A model generated the notes under the pieces. The model saw only the letters and a program-made list of their open reading frames with translations. It did no database searches and was not told the DNA's origin. 64,000 nucleotides of DNA from Rohdeia mirabilis (GTDB lineage Bacteria > Planctomycetota > UBA1135 > GCA-002686595). Shown one piece after another: positions 52,164-59,655 of this stretch (position 1 is the first letter of the stretch; every line of letters starts with the position of its first letter). The position numbers and the translations under genes were made by a program. The stretch lies in the NCBI GenBank assembly GCA_007750655.1, contig CP036290.1:1984001-2048000 (forward strand), read 5' to 3'.

Positions 52164-53234
52164 TCAGAGGCGCTCCAACTGCGTCTCGATCGCAGCGACC
52201 GCCGCAGCGTTGCCCGCTGCGAACTCCCGGTCGACCACGTCCCGGTAGCGGTCGCACTCGTCGAGGAAGCGGTTCAGGAACGCGAGGTCGAGTCGCCGCG
52301 GGTCGAGGCCGACGCCCGCGCCCATGCGTTCGAGCCAGGCCACGTTGATCTCCTGCTCGTACTGACCGACCTCGGGCAGCGCCAGGAACGGCTTGCCGAG
52401 GTAGAGCGCTTCTCCGAGGAGCTGGTTGCCGGCGGAAGCGACCACGGCGCGTGCCGAGCACAGGGACTCGATGAAACCGGCTTCACTGACGGGGAAGAAC
52501 TCGATCGCACCCCGCGGCTCCCGCTCCCCGAGTCCGAACACGTGGACCGGGCACGACGCCGCGGCGAGTGCGTCGAGCACGTTCTCCTGCACCTGACGCC
52601 GGCAGTAGGCGACGACGTGGTCGCCGGTGGTCGGTGTCGCAGCTCGGATCGGTGCGCGCAGCATCGAACCGACGAACGTGACGTCCCGCGCCCCGGGGAG
52701 CGGGTCCGGCCGGAAGAAGCTCGACGAGATCGTGTGCCGTTGTCCGTGGTAGAGCGCGTGGTTGATGCGCTTGACGAACCAGGCGCGGCGGCGCAGTCGA
52801 CCCGGCAGCCACGAGAGGTCGGAGTAGGTGAAGAACGACTGGTGATCGAGCGCCACGTAGGGCACGCCGGCGCGTTCGGCGGCGCGCGGTCCGCCCGGGT
52901 CGTAGTCGGTGAGCAGGAGGTCCGCGCGATGGAAGCGCATCAGGTCCGCCACGTCGTCGAGGATCTGGCCCAGGCTCCACAGGTAGCGCGTCACGAGACG
53001 CGCCGTGCGCAGTGGTGCGACCTTGTGCTTCGCGTCGTAGGCGAAGCGCAGGCCGGGCAGGCGTTGGATCCGCACGTCGCTCGCGCCGCGATAGGCGTCC
53101 GCGAGCAGTTCGTAGGCGTCGCCGGGCGCGAGGAGCGTGATCTCGTGCTGCCCACGCAGGGCGTCGGTCACGGTGCGCACGCGGGTCGCGTGCCCGCGGC
53201 CCTCGCCCGCCATCGAGTAGAAGATGCTCGCCAC
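52164..53234 (-). CDS. GT-B-fold glycosyltransferase (MurG-like)
   Basis: A 356-residue enzyme. The N-terminus YSMAGEGRGHATRVRTVTDAL is the glycine-rich acceptor-site loop of MurG/MGDG-synthase-like glycosyltransferases. The donor site includes FGLGEREPRGAIEFFPVS and CSARAVVASAGNQLLGEALYLGKPFLALPEVGQYEQEINVAWLERMGAG, as in UDP-sugar-dependent GT1/GT28 enzymes. It is probably peripheral on the inner membrane, acting on a lipid acceptor. The GTG start at 53234 is preceded by a TACCGT box 6 nt upstream. The LpxH-like phosphatase gene is 111 bp upstream on the same strand, a pairing that suggests glycolipid metabolism. Confidence 0.88.
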   Translation of the reverse strand: MASIFYSMAGEGRGHATRVRTVTDALRGQHEITLLAPGDAYELLADAYRGASDVRIQRLPGLRFAYDAKHKVAPLRTARLVTRYLWSLGQILDDVADLMRFHRADLLLTDYDPGGPRAAERAGVPYVALDHQSFFTYSDLSWLPGRLRRRAWFVKRINHALYHGQRHTISSSFFRPDPLPGARDVTFVGSMLRAPIRAATPTTGDHVVAYCRRQVQENVLDALAAASCPVHVFGLGEREPRGAIEFFPVSEAGFIESLCSARAVVASAGNQLLGEALYLGKPFLALPEVGQYEQEINVAWLERMGAGVGLDPRRLDLAFLNRFLDECDRYRDVVDREFAAGNAAAVAAIETQLERL

Positions 53235-53240
53235 GGAGGA

Positions 53241-53246
53241 ACGGTA
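53241..53246 (-). promoter_or_regulatory. -10 box for leaderless transcript (GT-B gene)
   Basis: On the minus strand, TACCGT followed by 6 nt (TCCTCC) and the GTG at 53234. Confidence 0.35.
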
Positions 53247-53345
53247 GCTGTGTGGGGTCGCGAGGCCGAGTCTGCGCTCGACCGAAGTTCGATGGACGGG
53301 TCCGCAGGCTCGGTCCCGAGGAGGTGCTGCGCTCTTCCGCGACGC

Positions 53346-54173
53346 TCAGGTCGACCGCGGGTCGAGGTCGTGCTCGACCTCTTCTTCGATGCTGATCCGC
53401 GCGCCCTCGGCCGCGATGCGAGCGCCGGCGATCGTCGGCCAGTCCAGGATCTCGAGGCGTCCGTCGAAGTGCTCGACCAGAGCGGTGCAGCTCTCCACCC
53501 AGTCCCCGTCGTTGGCGTACAGCACGCCGTCGATCATCCGGATCTCCGCGTGGTGGATGTGACCGCACACGACCCCGTCGAACCCGCGCTTCTTCGCCTG
53601 GCTGGCCAGTTGCTCCTCGAAGCGACAGATGAACTCCACGGCGTTCTTGACCTTGTGCTTCAGGTACGCGGACAAGGACCAGTAGGACTTGCCGCGCAGT
53701 CGACGCCAGCGGTTGTAGATGCCGTTCGCGAACAGCGCGGCCTGGTACGCGCGGTCGCCGAGGTGGGCGAGCCAGCGGTGCCCGTGGACGATCCCGTCGA
53801 ACTCGTCCCCGTGCAGGACCCACAGTCGGCGTCCGTCGGCGGTGGTGTGCACGACGTCCTTCGCGACGGTCACACCGGCGAAGTCGAAGCCCGCGTAGTC
53901 GCGCAGCGCCTCGTCGTGGTTGCCGGGGACCAGCGTCACCCCGCCGCGCTTGCGCGCCCACTTGAGCAGGTACTGCAGCACCTTGCTCTGCGAGGCGTTC
54001 CAGTAGGGCGAGCGGCGCAGACGCCAACCGTCGATCACGTCACCGACCAGGTAGAGGTGGTCGCAGTCGTGGTGCTTGAGGAAGTCGAGCAGGAGCTCGG
54101 CCTGGCAGCCGCGGGTGCCCAGGTGCAGGTCGGAGATCCAGATCGAGCGATAGCGGTCTCGTCGCTTGGCCAT
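53346..54173 (-). CDS. LpxH-like calcineurin-family phosphatase (UDP-2,3-diacylglucosamine diphosphatase-like)
   Basis: A 275-residue metallophosphoesterase with all metal-site motifs: IWISDLHLGTRG (D-x-H), LVGDVIDGW (GD), LVPGNHDEAL (GNHD), VLHGDEFDG and VVCGHIHHAEI (GHxH). The close match to LpxH-type enzymes (SDLHLG, GDVIDGW, YANDGDWVESCTALVEH) suggests hydrolysis of UDP-2,3-diacylglucosamine to lipid X in lipid A synthesis, but some relatives act on other phospholipid or nucleotide substrates. The ATG at 54173 is chosen because the family start follows directly. The GT-B glycosyltransferase gene lies downstream. Confidence 0.88.
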   Translation of the reverse strand: MAKRRDRYRSIWISDLHLGTRGCQAELLLDFLKHHDCDHLYLVGDVIDGWRLRRSPYWNASQSKVLQYLLKWARKRGGVTLVPGNHDEALRDYAGFDFAGVTVAKDVVHTTADGRRLWVLHGDEFDGIVHGHRWLAHLGDRAYQAALFANGIYNRWRRLRGKSYWSLSAYLKHKVKNAVEFICRFEEQLASQAKKRGFDGVVCGHIHHAEIRMIDGVLYANDGDWVESCTALVEHFDGRLEILDWPTIAGARIAAEGARISIEEEVEHDLDPRST

Positions 54174-54436
54174 GGTGGTGCGGGAGCGGTCCGGGCGGAC
54201 GTGCTCGTGTGCTCGAGGTCGGCGACTTCGAGGTGCCAGGTGCCTGGCAGCCTCCCCGAGGTCGCGCGTGTTCCTGGGTCCACGTGCGGAGCTCCCGCGC
54301 TCTTCATCGCACGTTCGAGGCGTTCGCTGGCCCAAGGATCCGGCGATTGAGCGACGTTCCACGGCTGCCTCGATGTGGCTTCACAATTGGTGCCGGATCG
54401 AGGTCCAGCACGGCGTTCGGACCCGACCGGGCGCTC

Positions 54437-54568
54437 GCGGTGTGGTCCACTCCCCGGGGGCGCGGACGGGCCTCGGGCCGGCTTCGCTCCTCGCGGGCGC
54501 GCCGTCGGCGCCGCGCCATGCATCCCGCACGGAACGCCGTTCCACCTCGACCGAGCGAATCACACCAG
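54437..54568 (-). mobile_element. Decayed, shortened MITE-like element, copy 3
   Basis: The right end AGCGAATCACACCAG differs by one base from the terminal repeat. The inner GCATCCCGCACGGAACGCC and GCCGTCGGCGC match the reverse complement of copies 1 and 2, and the left end GCGGTGTGGTCCACT resembles the opposite terminus. About 60 bp of the interior is missing and the TA flanks are lost. It ends 15 nt before the ATG of the SDR gene, as copies 1 and 2 do at their genes. Confidence 0.65.
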
Positions 54569-54583
54569 GAGACTGCGAGCGCC

Positions 54584-55387
54584 ATGGGGAACCGAACGAC
54601 CAGGCCGAAGAACGGCCCGCGCTTCGTCGCGGCCTACGTGACGGGCGCGTCGAGCGGCATCGGTGCCGAACTCGTGCGGCGACTCGTGGCACGCGGGACG
54701 CGAGTGGTGGCGGTCGCGCGTCGGAGCGAACGGCTCGCGGCGCTCGCCGCCGCACTGCCGGGGTCGGTCGCGATCGAGGTGCTCGACGTGGCCGACACGG
54801 ACGCCGTGCGCGCGAGCGTCGCAGCCTGGGACGCACGGTTCCTCGCCGAGCACGGCGTGGGGCTCGACCTCGTGGTAGCGAACGCCGGAGTCGGACTCGG
54901 GGAGCACGCGCGCGACGTCGCCTTCGAGAACCTCGAACGCTCGCTGCAGGTCAACACCCTGGGCGCGATGGCGACGCTGCACGCCGGGCTGCGCTGCTTC
55001 CTCGAGCGGGGAGCGAGCGGAACCCTGTGCGGTGTCTCCAGCCTCGCCGGCACGGGCGGCTTCCCGTCGAGCGGCAGCTACGCCGCCAGCAAGGCCGCGC
55101 TGTCGACCTGGCTCGAGACGCTCCAGGCGGATCTCGCCGGGTCGGGCGTGAGCGTCGTCGACGTGCGTCCCGGGTACGTGCACACCGAGATGACCGCGGA
55201 CGCGGGCCACGCGCTGCCCTTCGCGTGGCCGGTCGAACGCGCCGTCACCCGCATCCTCGCGGGCCTCGATCGGGGCACGCCGCGGGTCGTGTTCCCGTGG
55301 CAGCTGCGGCTGATCCTCGGGGCGCTCGAGCGCGCACCCCGTTCGGTCTGGCGCGCCACCATGCGCGTCATCGCGCGACGCTCCTGA
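54584..55387 (+). CDS. Short-chain dehydrogenase/reductase (SDR)
   Basis: A 267-residue classical-type SDR. The nucleotide-binding motif is VTGASSGIGAELVRRL, followed by VVANAGVG (NAG motif), SSLAGTGG and the active-site YAASK with the upstream Ser. The C-terminus after VRPGYVHTEMT is hydrophobic and amphipathic (VWRATMRVIARRS), as in SDRs acting on lipids. The substrate is unknown. The ATG at 54584 is chosen by the Rossmann start. GAGACT sits at the position where TAGGAT and TAAGCT precede metG and the ATP-grasp gene. Confidence 0.9.
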   Translation: MGNRTTRPKNGPRFVAAYVTGASSGIGAELVRRLVARGTRVVAVARRSERLAALAAALPGSVAIEVLDVADTDAVRASVAAWDARFLAEHGVGLDLVVANAGVGLGEHARDVAFENLERSLQVNTLGAMATLHAGLRCFLERGASGTLCGVSSLAGTGGFPSSGSYAASKAALSTWLETLQADLAGSGVSVVDVRPGYVHTEMTADAGHALPFAWPVERAVTRILAGLDRGTPRVVFPWQLRLILGALERAPRSVWRATMRVIARRS

Positions 55388-55406
55388 GCAGCGCGCGATG
55401 GCCTGT

Positions 55407-55817
55407 TCAGGCGCCTTTCGTGTTCGCCGCCGAGCTGAGTCGCTCCAGCAGGCGGTGCAGGCTCTCGGGCGAGATGCGCCCCGAGAGTCCGTCGAGGTAC
55501 TGACCGCGTCCGTCGGTGACCATCACGAACGGCAGCATCTCGGCGCCCTCGAGCTTGGTCGCCAGTTCGTCCACCTCGTCACCGGCCTCGTCGCAGTCCA
55601 CCGCGAGGCAGACGTAGCGCTCGGACAGGATCGCGGCGATCTCGGGGCGCGGGATCACCGTCAGGACGAGCGCCTTGCACTGGGTGCACTCCTTGCGCCC
55701 GTACTCGATGAAGAGCAGGCGCCCCTGCTGGGAGGCCGCGCGCAGCGCTTCGTGGAAGTCGGTCTGCCAGACGACGGCTCCGCCGTCGTCGAAGTGGGGG
55801 TGGGTCGATTCGGTCAT
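55407..55817 (-). CDS. Thioredoxin-like protein
   Basis: A 136-residue thioredoxin-fold protein without a signal peptide. The redox motif is CTQC (Cys44, Cys47) in LLFIEYGRKECTQCKALVL, and the cis-Pro region is AEMLPFVMVTDGRGQYL. The unusual CTQC and the YGRKEC context resemble thioredoxin-like DUF255/thioredoxin_7 proteins rather than TrxA. It may reduce or shuffle disulfides in cytosolic partners. AAAGGA 8 nt before the ATG is a good ribosome-binding site. Confidence 0.87.
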   Translation of the reverse strand: MTESTHPHFDDGGAVVWQTDFHEALRAASQQGRLLFIEYGRKECTQCKALVLTVIPRPEIAAILSERYVCLAVDCDEAGDEVDELATKLEGAEMLPFVMVTDGRGQYLDGLSGRISPESLHRLLERLSSAANTKGA

Positions 55818-55962
55818 GGTCGGTCCTTTCGGGCGACCATCATGGGAGCCGGGCCGTGCCGTGCAAGCCAAAGGGCGCGCGAACCTCGCCAGGGCGGTTC
55901 GGGGCCTCTCGAGCCGGGTCGGACCGGTCGGAGGGCGTCGGTCGGGCGCGGGCCCGGCGGCG

Positions 55963-57717
55963 TCAGGCGGGGCGCCCCCAGAGGAAGCCCTGTCCGTACT
56001 CGACGCCCATCTCGACCAGCGCGGCCAGATCGTCGCGCGTCTCGATGCCTTCCGCGACGACCTCGCTGCCCAGCGCGTGCGCCACGGCCAGGAGGCGTTC
56101 GAGGAAGCGCTTGCTCGCGTCGTCGCCCGCCAGGCCGTTGACGCACTTGCGGTCGATCTTCACCACGTCCGGTTCGAGTCGCGCGAGGCTCTCCAGGCAG
56201 CTTCGTCCGAAGCCCACGTCGTCGATCGCGATCTTCACCCCGTGCTTCTTGAACGCGGCGACCGGTTCGGACAGGTACGAGGGATCGCCGATGATCTGCT
56301 GTTCGCTGATCTCGATGCAGTACTGCTCGGGCGCGCGGTCGGTCGGCAGCGAATCGATCAGATGCCCGACCGGCACGTCGATCATCGTCGACGGGAACAG
56401 ATTGATGTGGCAGTGCATGCCCGGTGCGAGCGCGCTGGCGGCTTCGAGGCCGCGACGGAAGCACTGGTGGTCGACCAGCGTCAACAGGTTGTTCTCGAAG
56501 CACAGGCGGAAGAAGTCCTGCGGCATCGAGAAGGGCGGACAGTCGGCGCGGCTGAGGAACTCGTAGCCCGCGACCGTCTCGTCGGCGAGCGTGTGGATGC
56601 CCTGCTTGACGGCGCGCAGCGTCGCTCCGTTGCGGAAGGCCGCCAGGAAGCGTTCGCGTTCCGACTCGTCGCGCGGGCCCTCCGTGCGATCGGTCTCGGC
56701 CGCCACGCGGTTCTTGCCCGACAGCTTTCCGTCGCGCACGACCATGCGCATCCGGGCCAGCAGTTCGTCCACCGAGGGCGTCGCGTCGCTGATCTCGGTG
56801 AGACCGATCGACGCGGTCGCGTGGACGGTGCGGCCCTCGAGCGACAGCGGCGACTTCGACAGGCACAACCGCGTGCGTTCGGCGACCGAGCGAGCTTCGC
56901 GCGCGTCGGTTCGGGGCATCAGCACCAGGAACTCGTCGCCGCCGATGCGCGCCGCGTAGTCGCCGCTGCGCAGGCTGTCGCGCAGCACCTGGGCCGTCTC
57001 GCGCAGGAGGACGTCGCCGACGCCGTGGCCCAGCGACTCGTTCACGTTGCGGAAGTCGTCGAGGTCGACGAGCAGCGCCGCGGTGGACGTCTCGTCGTGG
57101 CGCGCCCACAAGAGGACGCGGCTGAGGACCTGCTGCAGACCGCGCCGGTTGAGAAGGCCGGTCAGCGGGTCGATCTGTGCGAACTTCGCCAGTTGGGCGT
57201 GGGCCACGCGCAGCTGGTTGCGGACCAATGCCAACTCGTCCTGCAGCGATCGACGCTCGAGTGCGGCGTCGAGCAAGCGGCGCAGCAGTGGGCCGGTCAG
57301 TCCTTGGAGCGGCAGCCACCCGACCGTTCCCAGCGGGGCGGCCGAGTCGTCGGGATCCGGTCCGGCGTGCAGGGCGAGGACCGTGCGTTCGGGGGCCGAC
57401 GTCGCGAGTTCGCTGGCCGCCTGACCGCGGTGCTCTTCACCGGTGGGGCTGCCGACGAGGGCCAGGTCGACGGCGCTGACGGCCAGGGCTTCGCGCGCCT
57501 GGTGCACGTCGCTGCACACGTGGAACTCCCAGCTCGACGCGCCGGATCCCGCGGACGCGTCGTCGAACAGGCCGCGAACGAAGCGCGCGGTGCTCTCGTC
57601 GCGATCGACCAACAGCACGCGTCGGCGGCCGCGATTGCGCGAGCTGGGAAGGGACGGCGTGGAAGGGACCGCGTCGTCCGCGGTCCGTGCATGCGATCGC
57701 AGGCCCTGAGTTTCCAT
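55963..57717 (-). CDS. GGDEF-EAL protein with degenerate receiver domain
   Basis: A 584-residue cyclic-di-GMP protein. Residues about 30-150 form a receiver-like domain whose phospho-acceptor Asp is replaced (DLALVGS). A short linker helix leads to a GGDEF domain with the intact motif GGDEF at 259-263. The EAL domain (about 350-584) has EFL for EAL, then HINLFPSTM, YCIEISEQ, IDDVGFGRS in place of DDFGTGYS, VVKIDRK and VAEGIET; most metal ligands appear kept. It may synthesise or degrade c-di-GMP, or only sense it. The ATG at 57717 is used; a TTG 12 nt upstream is possible. Confidence 0.9.
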   Translation of the reverse strand: METQGLRSHARTADDAVPSTPSLPSSRNRGRRRVLLVDRDESTARFVRGLFDDASAGSGASSWEFHVCSDVHQAREALAVSAVDLALVGSPTGEEHRGQAASELATSAPERTVLALHAGPDPDDSAAPLGTVGWLPLQGLTGPLLRRLLDAALERRSLQDELALVRNQLRVAHAQLAKFAQIDPLTGLLNRRGLQQVLSRVLLWARHDETSTAALLVDLDDFRNVNESLGHGVGDVLLRETAQVLRDSLRSGDYAARIGGDEFLVLMPRTDAREARSVAERTRLCLSKSPLSLEGRTVHATASIGLTEISDATPSVDELLARMRMVVRDGKLSGKNRVAAETDRTEGPRDESERERFLAAFRNGATLRAVKQGIHTLADETVAGYEFLSRADCPPFSMPQDFFRLCFENNLLTLVDHQCFRRGLEAASALAPGMHCHINLFPSTMIDVPVGHLIDSLPTDRAPEQYCIEISEQQIIGDPSYLSEPVAAFKKHGVKIAIDDVGFGRSCLESLARLEPDVVKIDRKCVNGLAGDDASKRFLERLLAVAHALGSEVVAEGIETRDDLAALVEMGVEYGQGFLWGRPA

Positions 57718-57928
57718 CGTGCGTCCCAATCTCCGGGTGCGGCGTGTTCAGGTGCGGCGCGCCGCGGGGAGACGGAGCACCGGTGGGGGGGCGGATCCGC
57801 CTCGGCGGGACCGCGCTCGGCGTCAGCTGCGGCGGTGAACCGCTCGAAACCGTGTCGGGAACGGTAGCTGGAGCCACCATCGAGGCCGCAGCGGGCGCTC
57901 CGCGCGACCCTCACGAACGGGGCTCGCG

Positions 57929-59227
57929 GTGCGTATCTGGGAAGGGCTGCGGGTGTCGCTCGCGACCTGCGCCGCACCGAACGACTCTCTAGCGCACCGC
58001 GCGTCACCCAGCTCGGCGACGCCCTCTCCCGTGGATCCGCACCGACCCCAACCTTCCCGTCCGACCGCGGCCGCAGCACGCGTCGAGGCCGGACCGCTGC
58101 GGACGTTCCTGACGCTGATCGCGCTGGGGACGACGGCGGTGGTCCTCGCGGTCGGCCTGGCCGGCGTGTGGCGCTTCTTCGTGCCCCCCGTCCCGACCTT
58201 CGATCCGGACGCCGAGCCGCGCGTGGTGGCGGCGCGCGGCGATCTGGCGGCGGACGAGCTCGCGACGATCGAGCTCTTCGAACGCTCGGTGCCCTCGGCC
58301 GTCTCGATCGTCACCTCGAGCGCCGGCATCTTTCAGGGCCGTACGGCGCAAGGGCGCGCGTTCGAGATGGGGACGGGCAGCGGCTTCGTCTGGAACGCGG
58401 ACGGGATCATCGTCACGAACCACCACGTGATCGAGGGCGCGCGCACGATCCTGGTCAGCCTGGACGAGCGCGAGGCGCCGTTCCTGGCCACCTTGATCGG
58501 ATCATCACAGGAGCACGACATCGCCGTCCTCAAGATCGACGTGCGCAAGGCGTACCTGCGGCCGGTCCCGATCGGCACGTCGAGCGAGCTGCGCGTCGGC
58601 CAGAAAGTCTTCGCGATCGGCGCGCCCTTCGGACTCCAGCGCAGCCTCTCGACCGGCGTGATCGGAGCGACCGAGCGATTGATCGAGGACGAGAACGGTC
58701 GCGGTCTGGCGGGACTCGTCCAGACCGACGCCGCCATCAACCCCGGCAACTCGGGTGGGCCGCTCCTGGACAGCGCCGGCCGGCTGATCGGCATGAACAC
58801 CGCCATCGCCAGTCGCACCGGCACGTTCTCGGGCATCGGGTTCGCCGTTCCCGTGGACACGATCAACTGGGTCGTCCCGCACCTTCTGAGGACCGGGACG
58901 GCGCCGCGCCCCGGCATCGGTGTGCGCCTCGAGGATCCCGCGCAGGTGGCGTTGATGGGGCTCGAAGGGGCGCTCGTGCGCTATGTGCACGAAGGCTCGG
59001 CGGCTGCGCGCGCGGGTCTGCGCGGCCACTCGCTGACCGCTTCGGGTGAGGTGCTCGGCGACCTGATCGTGGGGGTCAACGGCGAACGCGTGGCCTCGCC
59101 GGACGATCTGCGCGCGCTGCTCGTGCGCTACGCGGTGGGGGAGTCGGTCACGCTCGACATCGTGCGTTCGGGGCGTCGCGAGCAGCGCGTCGTCGAACTC
59201 GGCAGTCTCGAGAACCTGGAGCGCTGA
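57929..59227 (+). CDS. HtrA/DegP-type membrane-anchored serine protease
   Basis: A 432-residue protease with one N-terminal membrane helix (FLTLIALGTTAVVLAVGLAG), a trypsin-like domain with His166 (IVTNHHVIEG), Asp197 (EHDIAVLK) and Ser275 (NPGNSGGPLL), and one C-terminal PDZ domain (about 345-425, LEGALVRYVHEGSAAARAGLRGH). This is the DegS/HhoA arrangement, a periplasmic quality-control or signalling protease. The GTG at 57929 is the longest start; a GTG at 58031 would remove 34 poorly conserved residues and is also plausible. crcB follows 4 bp after the stop. Confidence 0.9.
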   Translation: MRIWEGLRVSLATCAAPNDSLAHRASPSSATPSPVDPHRPQPSRPTAAAARVEAGPLRTFLTLIALGTTAVVLAVGLAGVWRFFVPPVPTFDPDAEPRVVAARGDLAADELATIELFERSVPSAVSIVTSSAGIFQGRTAQGRAFEMGTGSGFVWNADGIIVTNHHVIEGARTILVSLDEREAPFLATLIGSSQEHDIAVLKIDVRKAYLRPVPIGTSSELRVGQKVFAIGAPFGLQRSLSTGVIGATERLIEDENGRGLAGLVQTDAAINPGNSGGPLLDSAGRLIGMNTAIASRTGTFSGIGFAVPVDTINWVVPHLLRTGTAPRPGIGVRLEDPAQVALMGLEGALVRYVHEGSAAARAGLRGHSLTASGEVLGDLIVGVNGERVASPDDLRALLVRYAVGESVTLDIVRSGRREQRVVELGSLENLER

Positions 59228-59231
59228 GACC

Positions 59232-59603
59232 GTGCCCTGGTCCCAATGGTTCGCGGTGGCCCTGGGCGGCGCACTCGGAGCGGTCCTGCGCCAGGCGGTG
59301 ACGCTCAACGTCGTGCGCCTCGGCGCCGCGCCCTTCGTCGGGACGCTGACGGTGAACGCTGCCGGGTGCTTCGCGATCGGTTGGCTCGTCGCCTGGAGCG
59401 AACGGACCGGCGCCCTGTCCGATCCCGCGCGCTGTCTGTGGCTCGTCGGCGCGCTGGGCGCGTTCACCACGTACTCGACCTTCGCCTCGGACGTGCTCGA
59501 ACTGGTGCGCGGCGACCAGCCCTGGTTGGCGGCGCTCGACGTGCTCGCGCACCTGGGCGTCGGCGCACTGGCGATCGCGGCCGGTCGCGCGCTCGGCGCC
59601 TGA
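59232..59603 (+). CDS. crcB: Fluoride ion channel CrcB (Fluc)
   Basis: A 123-residue, four-helix membrane protein with CrcB motifs: GGALGAVLRQAVT, GTLTVNAAGCFAIGWL (conserved Asn) and GALGAFTTYSTFASDVLEL (TTYSTF with the fluoride-lining Phe and Thr residues). CrcB dimers export fluoride and give resistance to it. The GTG start follows the HtrA gene by 4 bp, so the two are co-transcribed. I see no fluoride riboswitch in front of either gene. Confidence 0.92.
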   Translation: MPWSQWFAVALGGALGAVLRQAVTLNVVRLGAAPFVGTLTVNAAGCFAIGWLVAWSERTGALSDPARCLWLVGALGAFTTYSTFASDVLELVRGDQPWLAALDVLAHLGVGALAIAAGRALGA

Positions 59604-59655
59604 GAGCACCGAGCGCGGACGAGCCGGCGCCGAGCCGACAGACTCGACCTCGCGA

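Noticed and set aside
59150..59240. Fluoride riboswitch upstream of crcB
   Set aside because: crcB starts 4 bp after the protease stop, inside coding sequence; no riboswitch-like pseudoknot core was seen there or before the protease gene.
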